Assembly: GCA_005656395.1 (NCBI GenBank)
Contig: SRSI01000054.1
Coordinates: 111,815 to 175,814, forward strand
Origin: Strongyloides papillosus
Lineage: Eukaryota > Nematoda > Chromadorea > Rhabditida > Strongyloididae
Direction: 5' to 3'
DNA length: 64,000 nt
Made by a program: the position numbers and the translations under genes. This document shows positions 1-11,469 of this stretch, in pieces. The notes beneath the pieces were generated by a model that saw only the letters and a list, made by a program, of their open reading frames with translations, did not search any database and had not been told where the DNA came from. Within the stretch, counting starts at the first letter, position 1. Each line of letters begins with the position of its first letter.

Positions 1-2
1 GA

Positions 3-2015
3 TATAATCAAGTTAATCTCGCTGAAAGTGATCTTCATATGTACAATTTTCAATTCTTACATCAACGATTTACATTTACAAAACTGCCCCAAGGCTCCAT
101 CAACGCACCAATCATTTATCAAAACCTTATGGAAGATCTTGTATTACCGTTACGACAAGAATTTGACGAAAATCTACATGCTATTATCGTGTATCTGGAC
201 GATATATTGGTTCTTAGTAATACTGATTCAGAAGAACATAAACGTGTTATGTGGGAATTATGCAAACTATTCAATGAACGTAAAGTCAAATTAAATTGGG
301 AAAAATGTCATTTTATTCATCAAACAATATGTTTCTTAGGCTGGAAGTTTTCTGGTAAAGACATGTATCCTGAACCAGATAGTGTTCCAGAGAAAATGAA
401 AGTTCTACCTACATCAAAAGTTATATTATACAAATGGTTACAAACTCTCAATTATTATAGAATATCAATTCCAAAATATGCTGAAAAGACTACAGACCTG
501 TATTTTCTCACTCGTCAACGCTCGTCAAAACATGTTCAATGGACTGAATCTACAATTCAAGCTTATCATGAAATAATCAACTTGGTATACAGTAAGCCTC
601 GCATACAACTTCGTGATCACTCAAAGAAAGTTATTATGGAAGTCGACGCATCCCAATTATGCATTGGAGCTGTACTGTTACAAGAATCTGACAATCCCGA
701 GAATGAAGAAGTTTTATTTAGAAAGGAATATGTACCGATCTGTTATTATTCTGAAATGTTATCTTCAACCAAGAAAGCTCGTGCTGCAACGTATCTCGAA
801 TTGTATGGCATAAAGAAAGCTTTAATCTTCTTTGCTCCACTTATATCTCAAGAAGAACTGACTGTTTATTCTGACCATAAACCACTGGAGAAGGTTTTAG
901 AACATAACGTTACCCCCAGATATGCTGACCTGATCGATGCCATTTCTTCATATTCAATAAAGATACATTACATTAATGGAAAGAGTAACTCTCTATCAGA
1001 CCTGTTAAGCCGGATGTTTGCGTATGAATCTCTCGAATCCCATCATTTAACTGTATCTACTGACAATTCAAAAAGTCAACTATTGGCACAAGAATTATTT
1101 GATGAGTATCATAAGAAGCTATCACATATCTGTTATTCAAAAATGAAAGACTATGTTATCGAACATCTTCATGAACTTAAGTTGTCACACTATATGGTAC
1201 TGGAAGTTTTGGAAAAGTTACTTATCTTAATAAAAGAATGTCCGATCTGCAACCAAAACAACCCACTTAAGAGAAAGAAGAAATTAAGAACAACCCCTAC
1301 GACTGTGCTAAAAATACTTTATCTTGACTTTGCCTTATTAGAGAATCACTATGTTTTAGTAATGATTGATGGTTTTTCGAAATACCTATGGACGGTTGTC
1401 ACTGAATCACAATCTACTAACATTGTTATTACTGCTCTGCACTCTATTCAGAATCAACTTGATTGCCCTATTATTACTATTCGTGCTGATAATTTCAAGT
1501 CTTTTACTAGCCCACAACTCATCCAAGAATTCCCAGAAATTAAGTTTGAATCAACTATCCCGAATGAACATACTTCAAATGGTGTTGCTGAACGTGTTAT
1601 TCGAACACTTCGTGCTCTTCTCAAGAAAGATGAGTCAACATTTCGCGGAAGGAATAGTTTTCAAAGAAGGGTGGCGGTTGTGACTAGGAATTATAATAGA
1701 ACTAAACATTCAAGTACTGGTGAAAGACCTAGAGATCTGATTTTTGCTTTTTCTACTCATGGCATTTCAAGAGATCCTGAAGATATTAAGTTGAAAAATC
1801 TCAAGCTAGAAACTCTCCAATATGTTAACAACCCTGTGGCTTATAGAATCTACAAACAAGGAAAACCTGAGACTGCTGTTGGTATTCTTCAAAGTGTTAA
1901 CGAAAATGATGATACTGTTATGATTAAGTCGAAGGAAAACTCAATGATCAAAAGACCTGTTCTAAAAATTAGGCCACTGGAAAATTTTAAAGGAGGGAGA
2001 AGTAAGAATGGATGA
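3..2015 (+). CDS. Ty3/gypsy-type retrotransposon Pol (RT-RNase H-integrase), 5' end outside window
   Basis: Open frame already running at the first complete codon, so this is the C-terminal part of a polyprotein. It reads palm RT with the catalytic YLDD at about 192-203, RNase H with its DAS motif near 648 and the SDHKP motif near 870, an integrase HHCC finger (H pair near 1110, CPIC near 1240) and a D,D-35-E type integrase core: D near 1328, D near 1488, and E in the GVAERV motif near 1585. These are the Ty3/gypsy order and motifs. There is no stop in over 2 kb, so this copy is unusually well preserved compared with most of the window. The stop overlaps a purine-rich tract, as expected at the 3' end of an LTR element. 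No envelope gene follows pol. Family placement is confident; the clade within Ty3/gypsy is not determined. Confidence 0.93.
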   Translation, partial: YNQVNLAESDLHMYNFQFLHQRFTFTKLPQGSINAPIIYQNLMEDLVLPLRQEFDENLHAIIVYLDDILVLSNTDSEEHKRVMWELCKLFNERKVKLNWEKCHFIHQTICFLGWKFSGKDMYPEPDSVPEKMKVLPTSKVILYKWLQTLNYYRISIPKYAEKTTDLYFLTRQRSSKHVQWTESTIQAYHEIINLVYSKPRIQLRDHSKKVIMEVDASQLCIGAVLLQESDNPENEEVLFRKEYVPICYYSEMLSSTKKARAATYLELYGIKKALIFFAPLISQEELTVYSDHKPLEKVLEHNVTPRYADLIDAISSYSIKIHYINGKSNSLSDLLSRMFAYESLESHHLTVSTDNSKSQLLAQELFDEYHKKLSHICYSKMKDYVIEHLHELKLSHYMVLEVLEKLLILIKECPICNQNNPLKRKKKLRTTPTTVLKILYLDFALLENHYVLVMIDGFSKYLWTVVTESQSTNIVITALHSIQNQLDCPIITIRADNFKSFTSPQLIQEFPEIKFESTIPNEHTSNGVAERVIRTLRALLKKDESTFRGRNSFQRRVAVVTRNYNRTKHSSTGERPRDLIFAFSTHGISRDPEDIKLKNLKLETLQYVNNPVAYRIYKQGKPETAVGILQSVNENDDTVMIKSKENSMIKRPVLKIRPLENFKGGRSKNG

Positions 2016-2150
2016 ATCCTGAACGGATTGTTAGCTCAATGAGTCCTATCCTGATTACCTGTTCACCTGTCATTGGGATTATTAATTATCATTCTTTTTA
2101 TATTGCTATAACCCCAGTTTCATTCTAATAAAATTTTTACTTTTTTATTA
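1990..2150 (+). repeat. polypurine tract and probable 3' LTR of the left-edge retrotransposon
   Basis: A purine-only run (1990-2012, broken only by single t's) ends exactly where a TG dinucleotide begins (2013), the usual start of an LTR. An AATAAA-like signal sits near 2127. The 5' LTR is outside the window, so the right boundary cannot be fixed; the Merlin-like element begins around 2150-2220. Confidence 0.45.
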
Positions 2151-2221
2151 ACTACGCAAATAGAGGGAAATGTTTTTTACAAGATTCACTTTTTCTCCTT
2201 TTTAATTTTTAGCTCTGAAGG

Positions 2222-3075
2222 CTACAATGCAGCAATATCTTGAAGCGTCTTTATGAAAAAATCTCTTTCCTTATTATTTTTTCGCCAGATGGACTCAACA
2301 AGATAACTGTCTAGCATATTTCTATTTATACCTCTCTGTTTCTCATTCCTCCATTTCGCACTGCTCCACATTCTTTCTACTGTCTGCGTGTGAGCTCCAG
2401 ACTCAGGGTCCATAAAGTTGTATTTGTGGTTAATTCATAAGTGTTCAAAACCCTGAACCTCAAGTTCACTGGTCTTAAACGACCTCAACAATTCGAATAA
2501 ATCGTTAAGCCTTCTTCAATTCTCTCCAAAATGACACTGGTGAGGGTCTTAAATCTTCTGTTCGAAACTGCAGTCAGGAAGCATTCACCAGTTTCACAAC
2601 ATACTCTCCCGAAAATCCATACTAGTGGTAGAAATCGACTACAGTGATTTTACCTTTTACTGAAGAGGCACTCATCTATCTCCACAATTTTTTCCGGTTC
2701 TCCAATTTTCTGGGCCTTCATGTGTTGCGTTGAACCCACATACATCTCTCTTATGAAATTGCACCAGTCTACTGCTGTATTATGGTTTATTTGGAGCTGT
2801 TTCTCACAAAAATTGATAGAGACAAGCTCCGCACTCCAGTATTAGATAAATCTGATTGCAGTTACAAACTCCAGTCTGCTGTCACTAAACCATGTGCCAT
2901 TTTTCACAACTATTTCTTTGTGGCAGGTGCGCAAATTGCAGTTTCATTGAATTTTTTGCCCTATATAGAGCTTCATTTGGTGTCTTTCAGGACAAATTCT
3001 CTCTTTTGGTAAAAAGACATGTTCCTGCAAGAAGGCATTGGCATCTTCTTTAGTTGCTGGTAGATTCCACAAATT
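2222..3075 (-). pseudogene. Merlin (IS1016/ISXO2-like) DDE transposase, decayed
   Basis: Read on the minus strand across several frames: a degenerate N-terminal zinc-ribbon-like CP.RH.M pattern near 3000, a VEIDECLF catalytic block near 2680, an IFGRVCCETGECF block near 2620, IYSNC near 2500, and an intact C-terminal open frame (2222-2413) with the family hallmark GAHTQTVERMW. In Merlin/IS1016 enzymes the D of VEID, the D of IYSDC (here N) and the E of the VE-x-MW block form the DDE triad, so one catalytic position is substituted. Internal stops and frame changes show it is dead. Possible short terminal repeats (ACTACGC at 2151 and its complement ending near 3102) bracket it, but no target duplication was found. 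Confidence 0.85.
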
Positions 3076-3102
3076 GATACAAATAATTAAATTTAGCGTA
3101 GT

Positions 3103-3800
3103 AAAACGAACGAACTAACTAAAATGATTTCTTTGGTTTTTTATGTTTTAAAACTATTTTATTTTTTGGATTTTCTCCTCATTATCATTAAAAAGGTATC
3201 ATTTAATCAATTTAAATTAATTTTTTTATCATATTATCACTTTTTATTAACAAAAAAATAATTTTAAAAATGGCCCTACCGAAAAAGAAGAATACTTAAT
3301 TTTGATATTATTGACAAAATTTTACTACTTGTATGTAAACAAATATTATGGAAAAATTTTTAATTTCGTATAAAGAACTAAGATAATATGCAGTAAAGTT
3401 GGAAAAATTTTAAAAAATTTATGAAATTAGCACTTAAAAAAATAATGTAGCAATTTTAATTTATAAAAATTAATTATGCTCAAATGGAACAATTATTGGA
3501 TAACAATATGATTTTTTACTTGGCGTATTAATAATTAGTCACTTAAACAAAAAGGCATTTTTGTCAATGATAACAAGATGACTAGTTTCTCTACCAAAGT
3601 AATTCGTAGGCCTATAGTTTATCTTTTTTTTTTCTTTTCAAGTATTTTTCAGGACAGAAATAGTTAAAAAACATTGTATTTTCTTTGATTTATGATATTA
3701 TCATTTGAATTGACTAGAAAATTTGTCTAATATTGTCGATTTAATCTTAATTAACCTAGTAAGTCTTTCTAGGCTTCTATATTTAGAAATAATATAAGCT
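3103..3800. other. AT-rich intergenic DNA
   Basis: No open frame of note, no recognised repeat end and no RNA gene seen. Confidence 0.6.
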
Positions 3801-3801
3801 T

Positions 3802-4262
3802 TTATTTGCGATAGTAAGATATTATGCAATAATATAAGAAGTAACAATGAGTAATGATTATTAAGTTATAAGATCTTGGTATATATATTCGTTCAAAAGA
3901 TAGGCGTTGCCTACGTCTTATGAAAAACCAAATTTTTGTGTCTATATTGACAACACTTTTAACAACTCCAATAAAACATTTAAATGTCGATTGATTACAT
4001 TTGTATGCAAGAAATGAACCCTTGGAAAATAGCTCATCATATTTTGGCTCGATTATGCATAACTTTAAAGTATATTTATCTAATTCTTGAATGTCGAAAG
4101 AAAAATTACCAAAATAATAATGGCGAAGATCTTTAACAGATATTTTAGTCTCTAAATTTTTATTGTCTTGTAATTTTTTCTTTTTTTTATCGACTATAGC
4201 ATTAGTGACACTAAAGTCACTCAATCTTGTCTGCAATTGATTAAGATTTTTGTCTACTGTCT
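3802..4262 (-). pseudogene. unrecognised open frame interrupted by the piggyBac-like element
   Basis: About 150 codons open on the minus strand. The first three displayed residues come from the terminal repeat of the neighbouring element, so the apparent start is artificial. If the element (4267-7951) is mentally removed, the same frame continues upstream into 7956-8020, which suggests the element landed in a pre-existing reading frame. The product has a lysine-rich stretch in its N-terminal part followed by a segment with aromatic and cysteine residues. I do not recognise the family; it could be a remnant of another mobile element or virus. No function is offered. Confidence 0.4.
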
Positions 4263-4266
4263 TTAA

Positions 4267-7200
4267 CTCTTTCACTGCCGGACGACGCGTATATACGTCA
4301 TGAACAAAAATTTTAATGTGTAGTGGTTATCAACAACCTATTAGAGGAGAAAATTTCGTCAGAAAATGATTTTCGATTTTTAAAGTTTTGATGATAAATA
4401 TACTTAGTACATTTAATTTCTTATCAAACCGTACAATATCACTTCATTCTTAAGTTTCATTCTTAAGATATACTCTTCCAAACATGGAAAAAAGACAAAT
4501 ATGGTCACCTATTTGAAGTCTTTAAAATAGTTACTTTAATCTGAAAATTTGCAGAAACATGTAATTTTGGATCTAGAACATGCCTGCAAAAAATTGTTCG
4601 ATTTGAGTTTTTCATTCTTGAGATATCGAGATTTCTCAAGAATGCTTTTTTACAACAAAATTTTGGGATTTCAAAACGGATTATCTCAGTACAGAATAAA
4701 TTTTTCAAAAAACAAAAAAAAACCATTTTGCGCATCTCTTTTCTCTACATTTTAAGTATAGTCCCAAGAAAATTGATAAAGTTTGAGTATAAGTTTTCTT
4801 TTCGCGGGTGATTACAAAAAAACCAAAAAAATCGGATTGCGTGTTTACTCGGTAATAAATATTCTAAAACTTTTAAATTTCATATTGCATTAGTTACAAC
4901 ATTTTTTCAGTAAAACATTCTCTATCGAATGGCATATACTTGAGATTTATCCGATCATTCGTTATCGAGATATTCTCAATTATATTCGGTCAATTTTTTT
5001 TTTGAAAAAAATTTTTTCTTCATTCTTTTTAAAAAAAAATCTAGAAAATGAACAGGTATTGACGAAAGCTCAAAAACAGGTCGAGGGAATCTTCTTGCAC
5101 ACATTTTGAAATATTAACGATTAATTTATCTCAATCCATTCTTGAGATAATCTGAAATAACCTATGAAAATTTTCAAGATTTTTTGCCCAGTGACGTTTT
5201 TCCAATTTGCTTATTAGGAAAATTTTTAAAATTCAAATTATTAATTGAGGTAGATAACAAATATTATTAAAATATAATGTAAAAAAACAACTAATACATA
5301 AATATAAATAGCAATGCAATGATTCACAAAGACTTTGTAACTAAATATTTAAAGATTTTTAGAAATTAATTTAAAACTCATTTGTAATTAAGAGAAATAC
5401 CGCTTATATGAAAATTCTTAATATTATATTGACACATATTATTCTCTATACGCAAAGAGGAAAAAATTAAGTCAAATAATAATTTTTCAATTTTTTTGGT
5501 TTTTTTCAATATATATTTAAGAAAATGAGATTAAAATCAGGTAAAAATCAGTTTCATACGAAGTCGCATTCTTAAGATATATAAATTTAAAGGTATGGAA
5601 TTTCAAAATTTAGTACTTCAATTTGCCCTGAGATATTGATTTTTTAATTAAAGTTTCACAGGTACGTACAATTTCTTATGGTTTGTTTACGTACAAACAA
5701 TAAAATTTGCAAAAAAAGTCCAATCCCAAAATTAGTAAGTCATCGAAAATTTCCTTATATCTCAAAGGAAAAGTTTACTTTTTAAATGGTTTTCATTATA
5801 TGCGCTTTTTTTATTAAAATAAAAATGTATATTTTAAATATGTTGAATAGAAAAAATAAATATTGTTTCATTTGAATTTTCGTTCTTGATACATCTATAT
5901 AAATGAGAATAATCTTGAGATGTTTTGATTCCTTAAAACTCTTTTAAAATGATCCTAAAAACTAGAAATTTCACAGGTACGTGCAATTTCTTATGGTTGT
6001 TACGCACAAACAATAAAATTCACAAAAAAGTCGATACAAGAAAATAGTAAGTCATCGAAAATTCCCCTATATCTCAGAGGAAAATTTTGCCTCTTAAAGG
6101 TTTTTCGTTACATGCACTTTTTTTTATTAAAATAAAAATGTATTTTAAATATGTTGAACAGAAAAAATAAATATTAGCTTCATTTGAATTTTTGCTCTTG
6201 AGATACATCTACTTCAGTAAGAATAATATTAAAATTTGTAATCTCCCCAAAATAAAAAAATTACAAGAACAACTAATTTTTTGAAAGGAAAACAAAAAAC
6301 AACAATTCATAAAAGTCATTGGATTAATTGTTTTAAACAATTTTAAATATCAATTTATATTTTTAAGAGCATAGTAGATAGGATAGGTGAAAAAATTGGT
6401 TTTTATTTAATTATATGTAATTTTTGTGCAGATTGGGATTTTTTTCAATCAGTGCAATATATGACAATTATTAAGATATGGTAAAAAAATTAAAATCAAA
6501 TTATATTTGGCTTTTTGAGATTTAACAAAATTTTTATTAAATACCATTTATTCTAGAATAGAATAGATTTTTTCCTCTAAATATTTTTATGTAAAAATGA
6601 TCTAAACTAAATTGTCTCAAAATAACGCAATCTAGCCACGCATATTAAAATTTTGAAAAAATGTTTGCAAATTTATGATATAGCGATGCACATGCTTATT
6701 TTTTAAAAAATGTAAAAATACCTAAAAGTTTTGTTTTGATTTATAAAAACTGGAAAATAAAGTTACCTAAATTTATATGTTGAAACTAATCATCAAGGCA
6801 TTTTAAAAGTAAATTTTATAATATTTTATTAAAAAAATTAACAATACTTTGATTTAAATATATTTATATTTTTTTAAAGTCTATATAAATTTTTTAATAC
6901 GAAACGTTTCCGAGTTATTATTTTGATTTATTTTTTATCTTATCAACTTTGAGAAATATTTTTATCATTTTAAATACATTAAAAATTTGTGTTATAATCT
7001 TTATAATACATTTTAAAAAGTTTTTTTTTTCAAACAAATATAAAACAAAATAAAAACTACGCATTAAATTTATAAAGGTATTTTTTACTATGTAACCAAA
7101 ATGCGAAAATATAAAATAACAATCGCAAAAATTGGATTATTTTAAGTTCAATAATTATGAAATACTTATGATCAGCCTCAAATATTATTAATATTTTAAA

Positions 7201-7951
7201 AATTAGCCAAACTTAAAACTAATCTATATTTTTAAAATTTATCATTTTTAATAATCTAAAACTTTCATATTAATACTAATTAGAAGTCTAACGTAAACAT
7301 TATTCTTAGTTTTTATATTAAAAATTTGTTAAAATTTATTCAAACTTAAAATATCAAATGAATTTAAAATCATGAGGATATGTAATAAAACGATTTTGAT
7401 ATGTTTTATAAACTTTTAATGTTCAAAAGCCTATAAAATCTGAATAATAATTACTAATATTATGAGATACAAAAATATTACTTGGAATTTTAAAATGTAT
7501 GTTATTATAAAACAAAAGATTTTGAGTTTTTTAAATTCTAAATATTTTAAAAATTTCTTGCGAGTAAGTAGCGACGAGCGCAGAGAGTTGCTGTTTATGG
7601 AAAAAAGGTTCTGCCCTGCGGGCAAGCAGCGACGAGCGAAGCGAGGCTGCGGCTTGTTTATATCGTAGACGGGAAATTTTGGAATAAATTTACTTTTTCT
7701 TAATAAATTATTTATATTAAAAAAAGAAACAAAGAAAAAAAAATTACAAAAAACAGTTGATGATAAAATTCAAAAATGAATTTTATAAAATCATAAGAAA
7801 AACATGTATTTTTAGTTTATTTATTTAAATTTTACTGACAAATTTACTACCAAGTATTTGTTAACCGTTTATTTTACGTAAAAGCAATATTTCTATTTTA
7901 CATACATAAGAGTGCGTAAAATAAAGGAAAAAAACTTCGGCAGTGAAAGAG
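4267..7951. mobile_element. piggyBac-like non-autonomous element with TTAA target duplication
   Basis: The left end CTCTTTCACTGCCG (4267-4280) is preceded by TTAA (4263-4266). Its exact reverse complement ends at 7951 and is followed by TTAA (7952-7955). TTAA duplications and CYYTTTNNCTGCC-like termini are the piggyBac signature. The interior (3.7 kb) has no transposase frame. It is AT-rich and contains a loose series of units carrying TTCTTGAGATA-like motifs; one block beginning with TTTCACAGGTACG occurs twice about 326 bp apart (near 5646 and 5972). A GC-rich patch lies close to the right end. It is long for a MITE, so it is better described as a non-autonomous piggyBac-like element with unrelated filler. 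Confidence 0.82.
7559..7665. repeat. GC-rich terminal motif shared with the copy at 29.7 kb
   Basis: A sharply GC-rich patch in AT-rich surroundings, with GCCCTGCGGGC followed by AGCGACGAGCGAAGCGAGG and GCTGCGG. The same patch recurs at about 29671-29771. It can form short hairpins (GCAGC...GCTGC). Role unknown; being conserved in both copies while flanks drift suggests it matters to the element. Confidence 0.7.
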
Positions 7952-8375
7952 TTAATAAATTAAATTTTGTTCTATATAAATTGTTATAATGATAAATACT
8001 ATAGATTCAATTGCTATTATGGCAGAAAAAAGAGTAATTATTTCAGGTAGAATTTTATATAATTTCAATCATCACAAGATATAGATATTCAATTAAAAAT
8101 TTCGAACCACTATCTTTTTTATTTTACCCTACATAATACAATGTCTAATACCTTATTATTAAATATATTAGTAATAAAATGATATATAATTCATATCATA
8201 TATCATACATATCTAAATTTATCGTTTATATATCATTTATATTCTACATTATATACTAGAGTATACAACTTCAAATAAATTAAAGAAAAATTATTAAAGT
8301 TAATAGTTAAAAGAGACGGACTACAGTAAATTTGTATAATTTTAATCAATCTATTATCATTTTAGAAGATAGTAC

Positions 8376-8685
8376 ATGTACTGTAATAAAAAAAGCTATG
8401 TATTAGTTAGAGAAGAATTGAGTCCATTAAGTAATTTCTACGAAGGAACAATTTTTGACGGTTATGGAATTAAATATAAAACTATGGAGCACTTTTACCA
8501 ATATCTTAAAGCTCTAACATTCCACAATGTGACGACGGCACATCGAATTTTAAAAATTTCAAACGCTTTAACTATAAAATATAAATCAAGAAAAATTAAA
8601 AAATTATAATGAAGAAAAATGGGATGACATAGAAAATAAGATAATGTACAATGGGCTAAAATTAAAATTTAAAGATGGTTTTTGA
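8376..8685 (+). pseudogene. NADAR (YbiA-like) domain fragment
   Basis: The open frame 8376-8609 contains LSPLSNFY near residue 15 and, about 20 residues later, a G-x-x-Y-x-T-x-EH-x-YQ-x-x-KA pattern (here KTMEHFYQYLKA). These two blocks define the NADAR/YbiA superfamily, whose members are N-glycosidases acting on ADP-ribose or riboflavin-pathway intermediates. The frame stops after 77 codons against roughly 150 in the family. After a frame change near 8598 the sequence continues with a plausible W..D....M..GL..KF tail to about 8685. Animals carry NADAR domains both in host genes and in mobile elements; the surroundings favour the second. A non-functional remnant. Confidence 0.6.
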
Positions 8686-8689
8686 AAGA

Positions 8690-9225
8690 CTTTTTAAAAA
8701 ACGCTATATAAACGAAGGAATGAATTATCTTAGAAAATTCTAATACAAATACTGGGGCTGTAAAATAACCATAAATTTTCCCAATATGAATTCACTAATT
8801 TAAAATGTGAAAATAATCTAGGTAAACTATTGCAAAGTTATGTGAAAAGCTATTTAGCTAATAGAAATTCTTTTTATTATTACTAAACTTTATTATATTA
8901 AAATATATATATATAACATGGCTATATGCGTGTTTAATATTTGTTTCATGCAATCAATTAGTAGTGATTTAAAAAATGGTTTATGAATAAAATATAAAAC
9001 AGGTAAACAAATAAGCAATATTCATTTATTCCATATTGTCATCGATTTACTAACCTTTGGAGTTTTCGATTACTAATCTCACTAATCCATTTTTTTATTC
9101 ACTAATTATTCTACATTCAAATAAAAAAGAGAGTATGTGAATATTTATTTTGATTATAAACAAACTTATATAATTGTTGTTTTCTTTGTCTGAACAAAAG
9201 TATTTGTCCTATTTTAGCAATTTTC
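8690..9225. other. AT-rich DNA without recognised gene
   Basis: No supported coding region or repeat boundary. Confidence 0.5.
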
Positions 9226-9229
9226 AAAC

Positions 9230-9790
9230 ATTATGATAACATTATTTACGTCTTTGATAGAGATTTGTTTTTGAATAACTTTACCAAAAAAACAATGTTA
9301 AAATTTCGACATATTTGTATATTTATTTAACATTAAAGTCAAAATTTTTACAAGAAAAATATTTCCAAAAAAATTTTTCTTGAGTTCATTTATATTCAAA
9401 GTTACCCAATTTTTTGGAAATATTTATAAAATGTAGAGAAAAAAACTAGCTAAAGAAATATTTTCAATTGTTTTCAACTTTATTTTCAGAGCGAGATACG
9501 TCGCTTTAAAGGGATAAAATTTTGGATAAAAAGTACCACTTTCGACGATTTCTTGAATCACAGGACTGTTTTTTTTGCTGAATTTTATTATTTATATGTA
9601 ATAAGTATTAAAAATGATATCTAATTGTGAAATTTCAAATAAAAAATTAACTTCTAGGAGAAAAATGGTGGTACTAAAATTTGATATTAAAGTCGATGTA
9701 TCTCAAGAACGGGATACCGTACGAAGCTGTTTGTTAACGTTATACTTTATCATGTTTTCATAAATATATTTCAATAAAAAAACCTAAAAG
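9230..9790 (-). repeat. inverted partial copy of the piggyBac-like element interior
   Basis: Read on the minus strand, this stretch matches the repeat at about 27.64-27.80 kb in order: TTCTTGAGATACATC, then an ATTTCACA block, then TTTTTAATACTTATTACAT. It has no terminal repeats of its own and is older and more diverged than the copies at 4.3 and 26.8 kb. Confidence 0.55.
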
Positions 9791-10039
9791 TTCAAAATCA
9801 ATCTACAGTGCAAAATTTCTCCTTTGTATATACTGGATTGTAAATTACAATAAATATTTATATTTTTCTATCAAGATAAATTATAAAAACGTAGAACTTT
9901 GATTGTATTTTATTGTTCATGGATCCTTATACACATTTCAAAAAGCTGCACGAGTTTGAAATGATAACCGACACAACTATGTTAACAAGCTTCTAAAAAA
10001 AACTATATAAGATATAATTTTAGTTATAACATTTATTTA

Positions 10040-11330
10040 TTTTATTATTAAAGATAAACTTAAAAGAAACGATATATTAGAATTTAAACATCCTCGTAAT
10101 GGATGTATTTAGTGTCTATTTAGATATTTTAGAAAACGTAAGGATTTGAAAGCAAATTACATACTATCACCAAAATATTATGATAAATTTTTTAAGGAAT
10201 AACTAGAAGTTAGAGATAAAAGTATCCAGAAATATTTTAGAGAAAATAAATTTTTAAATTCCATCAACGACTATCTCTTTTTTAATTATGATGGTAAACG
10301 TTTTTCACATAAAGTCAACGAATTTTTGAAACGTTTTTTTTCGAGATGAATGTGGATTGGATACCGAAGGAGGAAACATAACCCTCTACCATTGGCGTAA
10401 ATCTTCTTCTGATGTTAGAACCTATCATTAATATAAAGGAGTAGAAATTGATGATAAACATGATTATACTGTATCATTGCGTAATCACAGCCAGCAAGTT
10501 TCTGAAGCCTACTATAGCAGCCGGCTTCACAACAACGAAGCTATTAACAGTTGGCACCAAATAAAAATGTCGAATAGGATATATATTCCTGAGGATTGTA
10601 ATTATTTTAAATTAAATCCAATAATTAGTGGTCAAAATAAAGAAAATAATAATGATTTAGTAGATAATAAGGATTCCAAACAGCCTGATGAAAATGGACA
10701 AAATATTAATAATTCGGAGAATTCAAATAATTCAAATAATGATGGTAGAAGAAATTCAATGGCTCTTGGTTCCGCAGTATCTTTAAATATGCCTAGTAAT
10801 TATGAAAATTTAAAGTTTCCATTTATTAGAAATAATTATAATCCTAGTAATCAAAAATATAAAAATTTAAAAAAAACTCGTAATTTAGCTGGTAAATACA
10901 AATTAAAAGTATTATATACATTGATTTTAATATAAACGAAGACTAGTTGTGGAAACCAATTTCTAGAGAAAGAAGAAAATTTTTAAAAAAAATTGAAGGA
11001 TTACAAAAAATAAAAAAGTACCAAAGAGTAGAGTAGATTTAATAGTAACGAAAATGGAAGAATTAAAAATTGTGCTATCACAATAACAGCTTTAAAATAT
11101 ATGGGTGTTAATAGAAGTGAATTTATAAAACCACCCAAAGATTATATAAATGTGATAAATGAAGGATTAAAAAAGCTTAATTTTAAGATATATTATAAAT
11201 AATTTGATCATCTTACTGTTGATTTTGAAGCACTTCTCCTTAAAGGGTTCTCCAAGTTTATCTTCCACTGAAGACATAAGAAAGAAGGAAATAGAAGAAA
11301 AATATATTTAATTTACGTAAAAAATATCGA
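10040..11330 (+). pseudogene. unrecognised decayed gene with Asn/Ser-rich linker
   Basis: Several plus-strand pieces read as one broken protein. About 10090-10320 is Lys/Tyr rich. About 10355-10430 is joined after a frame change. An open stretch runs 10435-10935 with one stop just before it, and another piece lies at about 11040-11260 with a KPPKDYINVINEGLKKL-like segment. The 10477-10935 frame has a compact first third (an RNHSQQVSEAYYSSRL segment and an IYIPEDCNYF segment) and a low-complexity Asn/Ser-rich middle. The spacing looks like a single ancestral ORF of at least 400 codons. I cannot assign a family; a remnant of a large mobile element or DNA virus is possible but unproven. Confidence 0.4.
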
Positions 11331-11469
11331 TATTTATAGATTAGAACATATATAGAATTACAACATTATTATATAATATTTAAATTTTAACACTTACAAT
11401 GTCTGCAAAAATGATAAAACATTATCACTGGATTACAGGAAAAGAATTATCTGAAATACGTGAAAAATA

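Noticed and set aside
2150..3102. Exact Merlin TIRs
   Set aside because: Only about 7-10 bp similar at the ends and no target duplication; boundaries left open.
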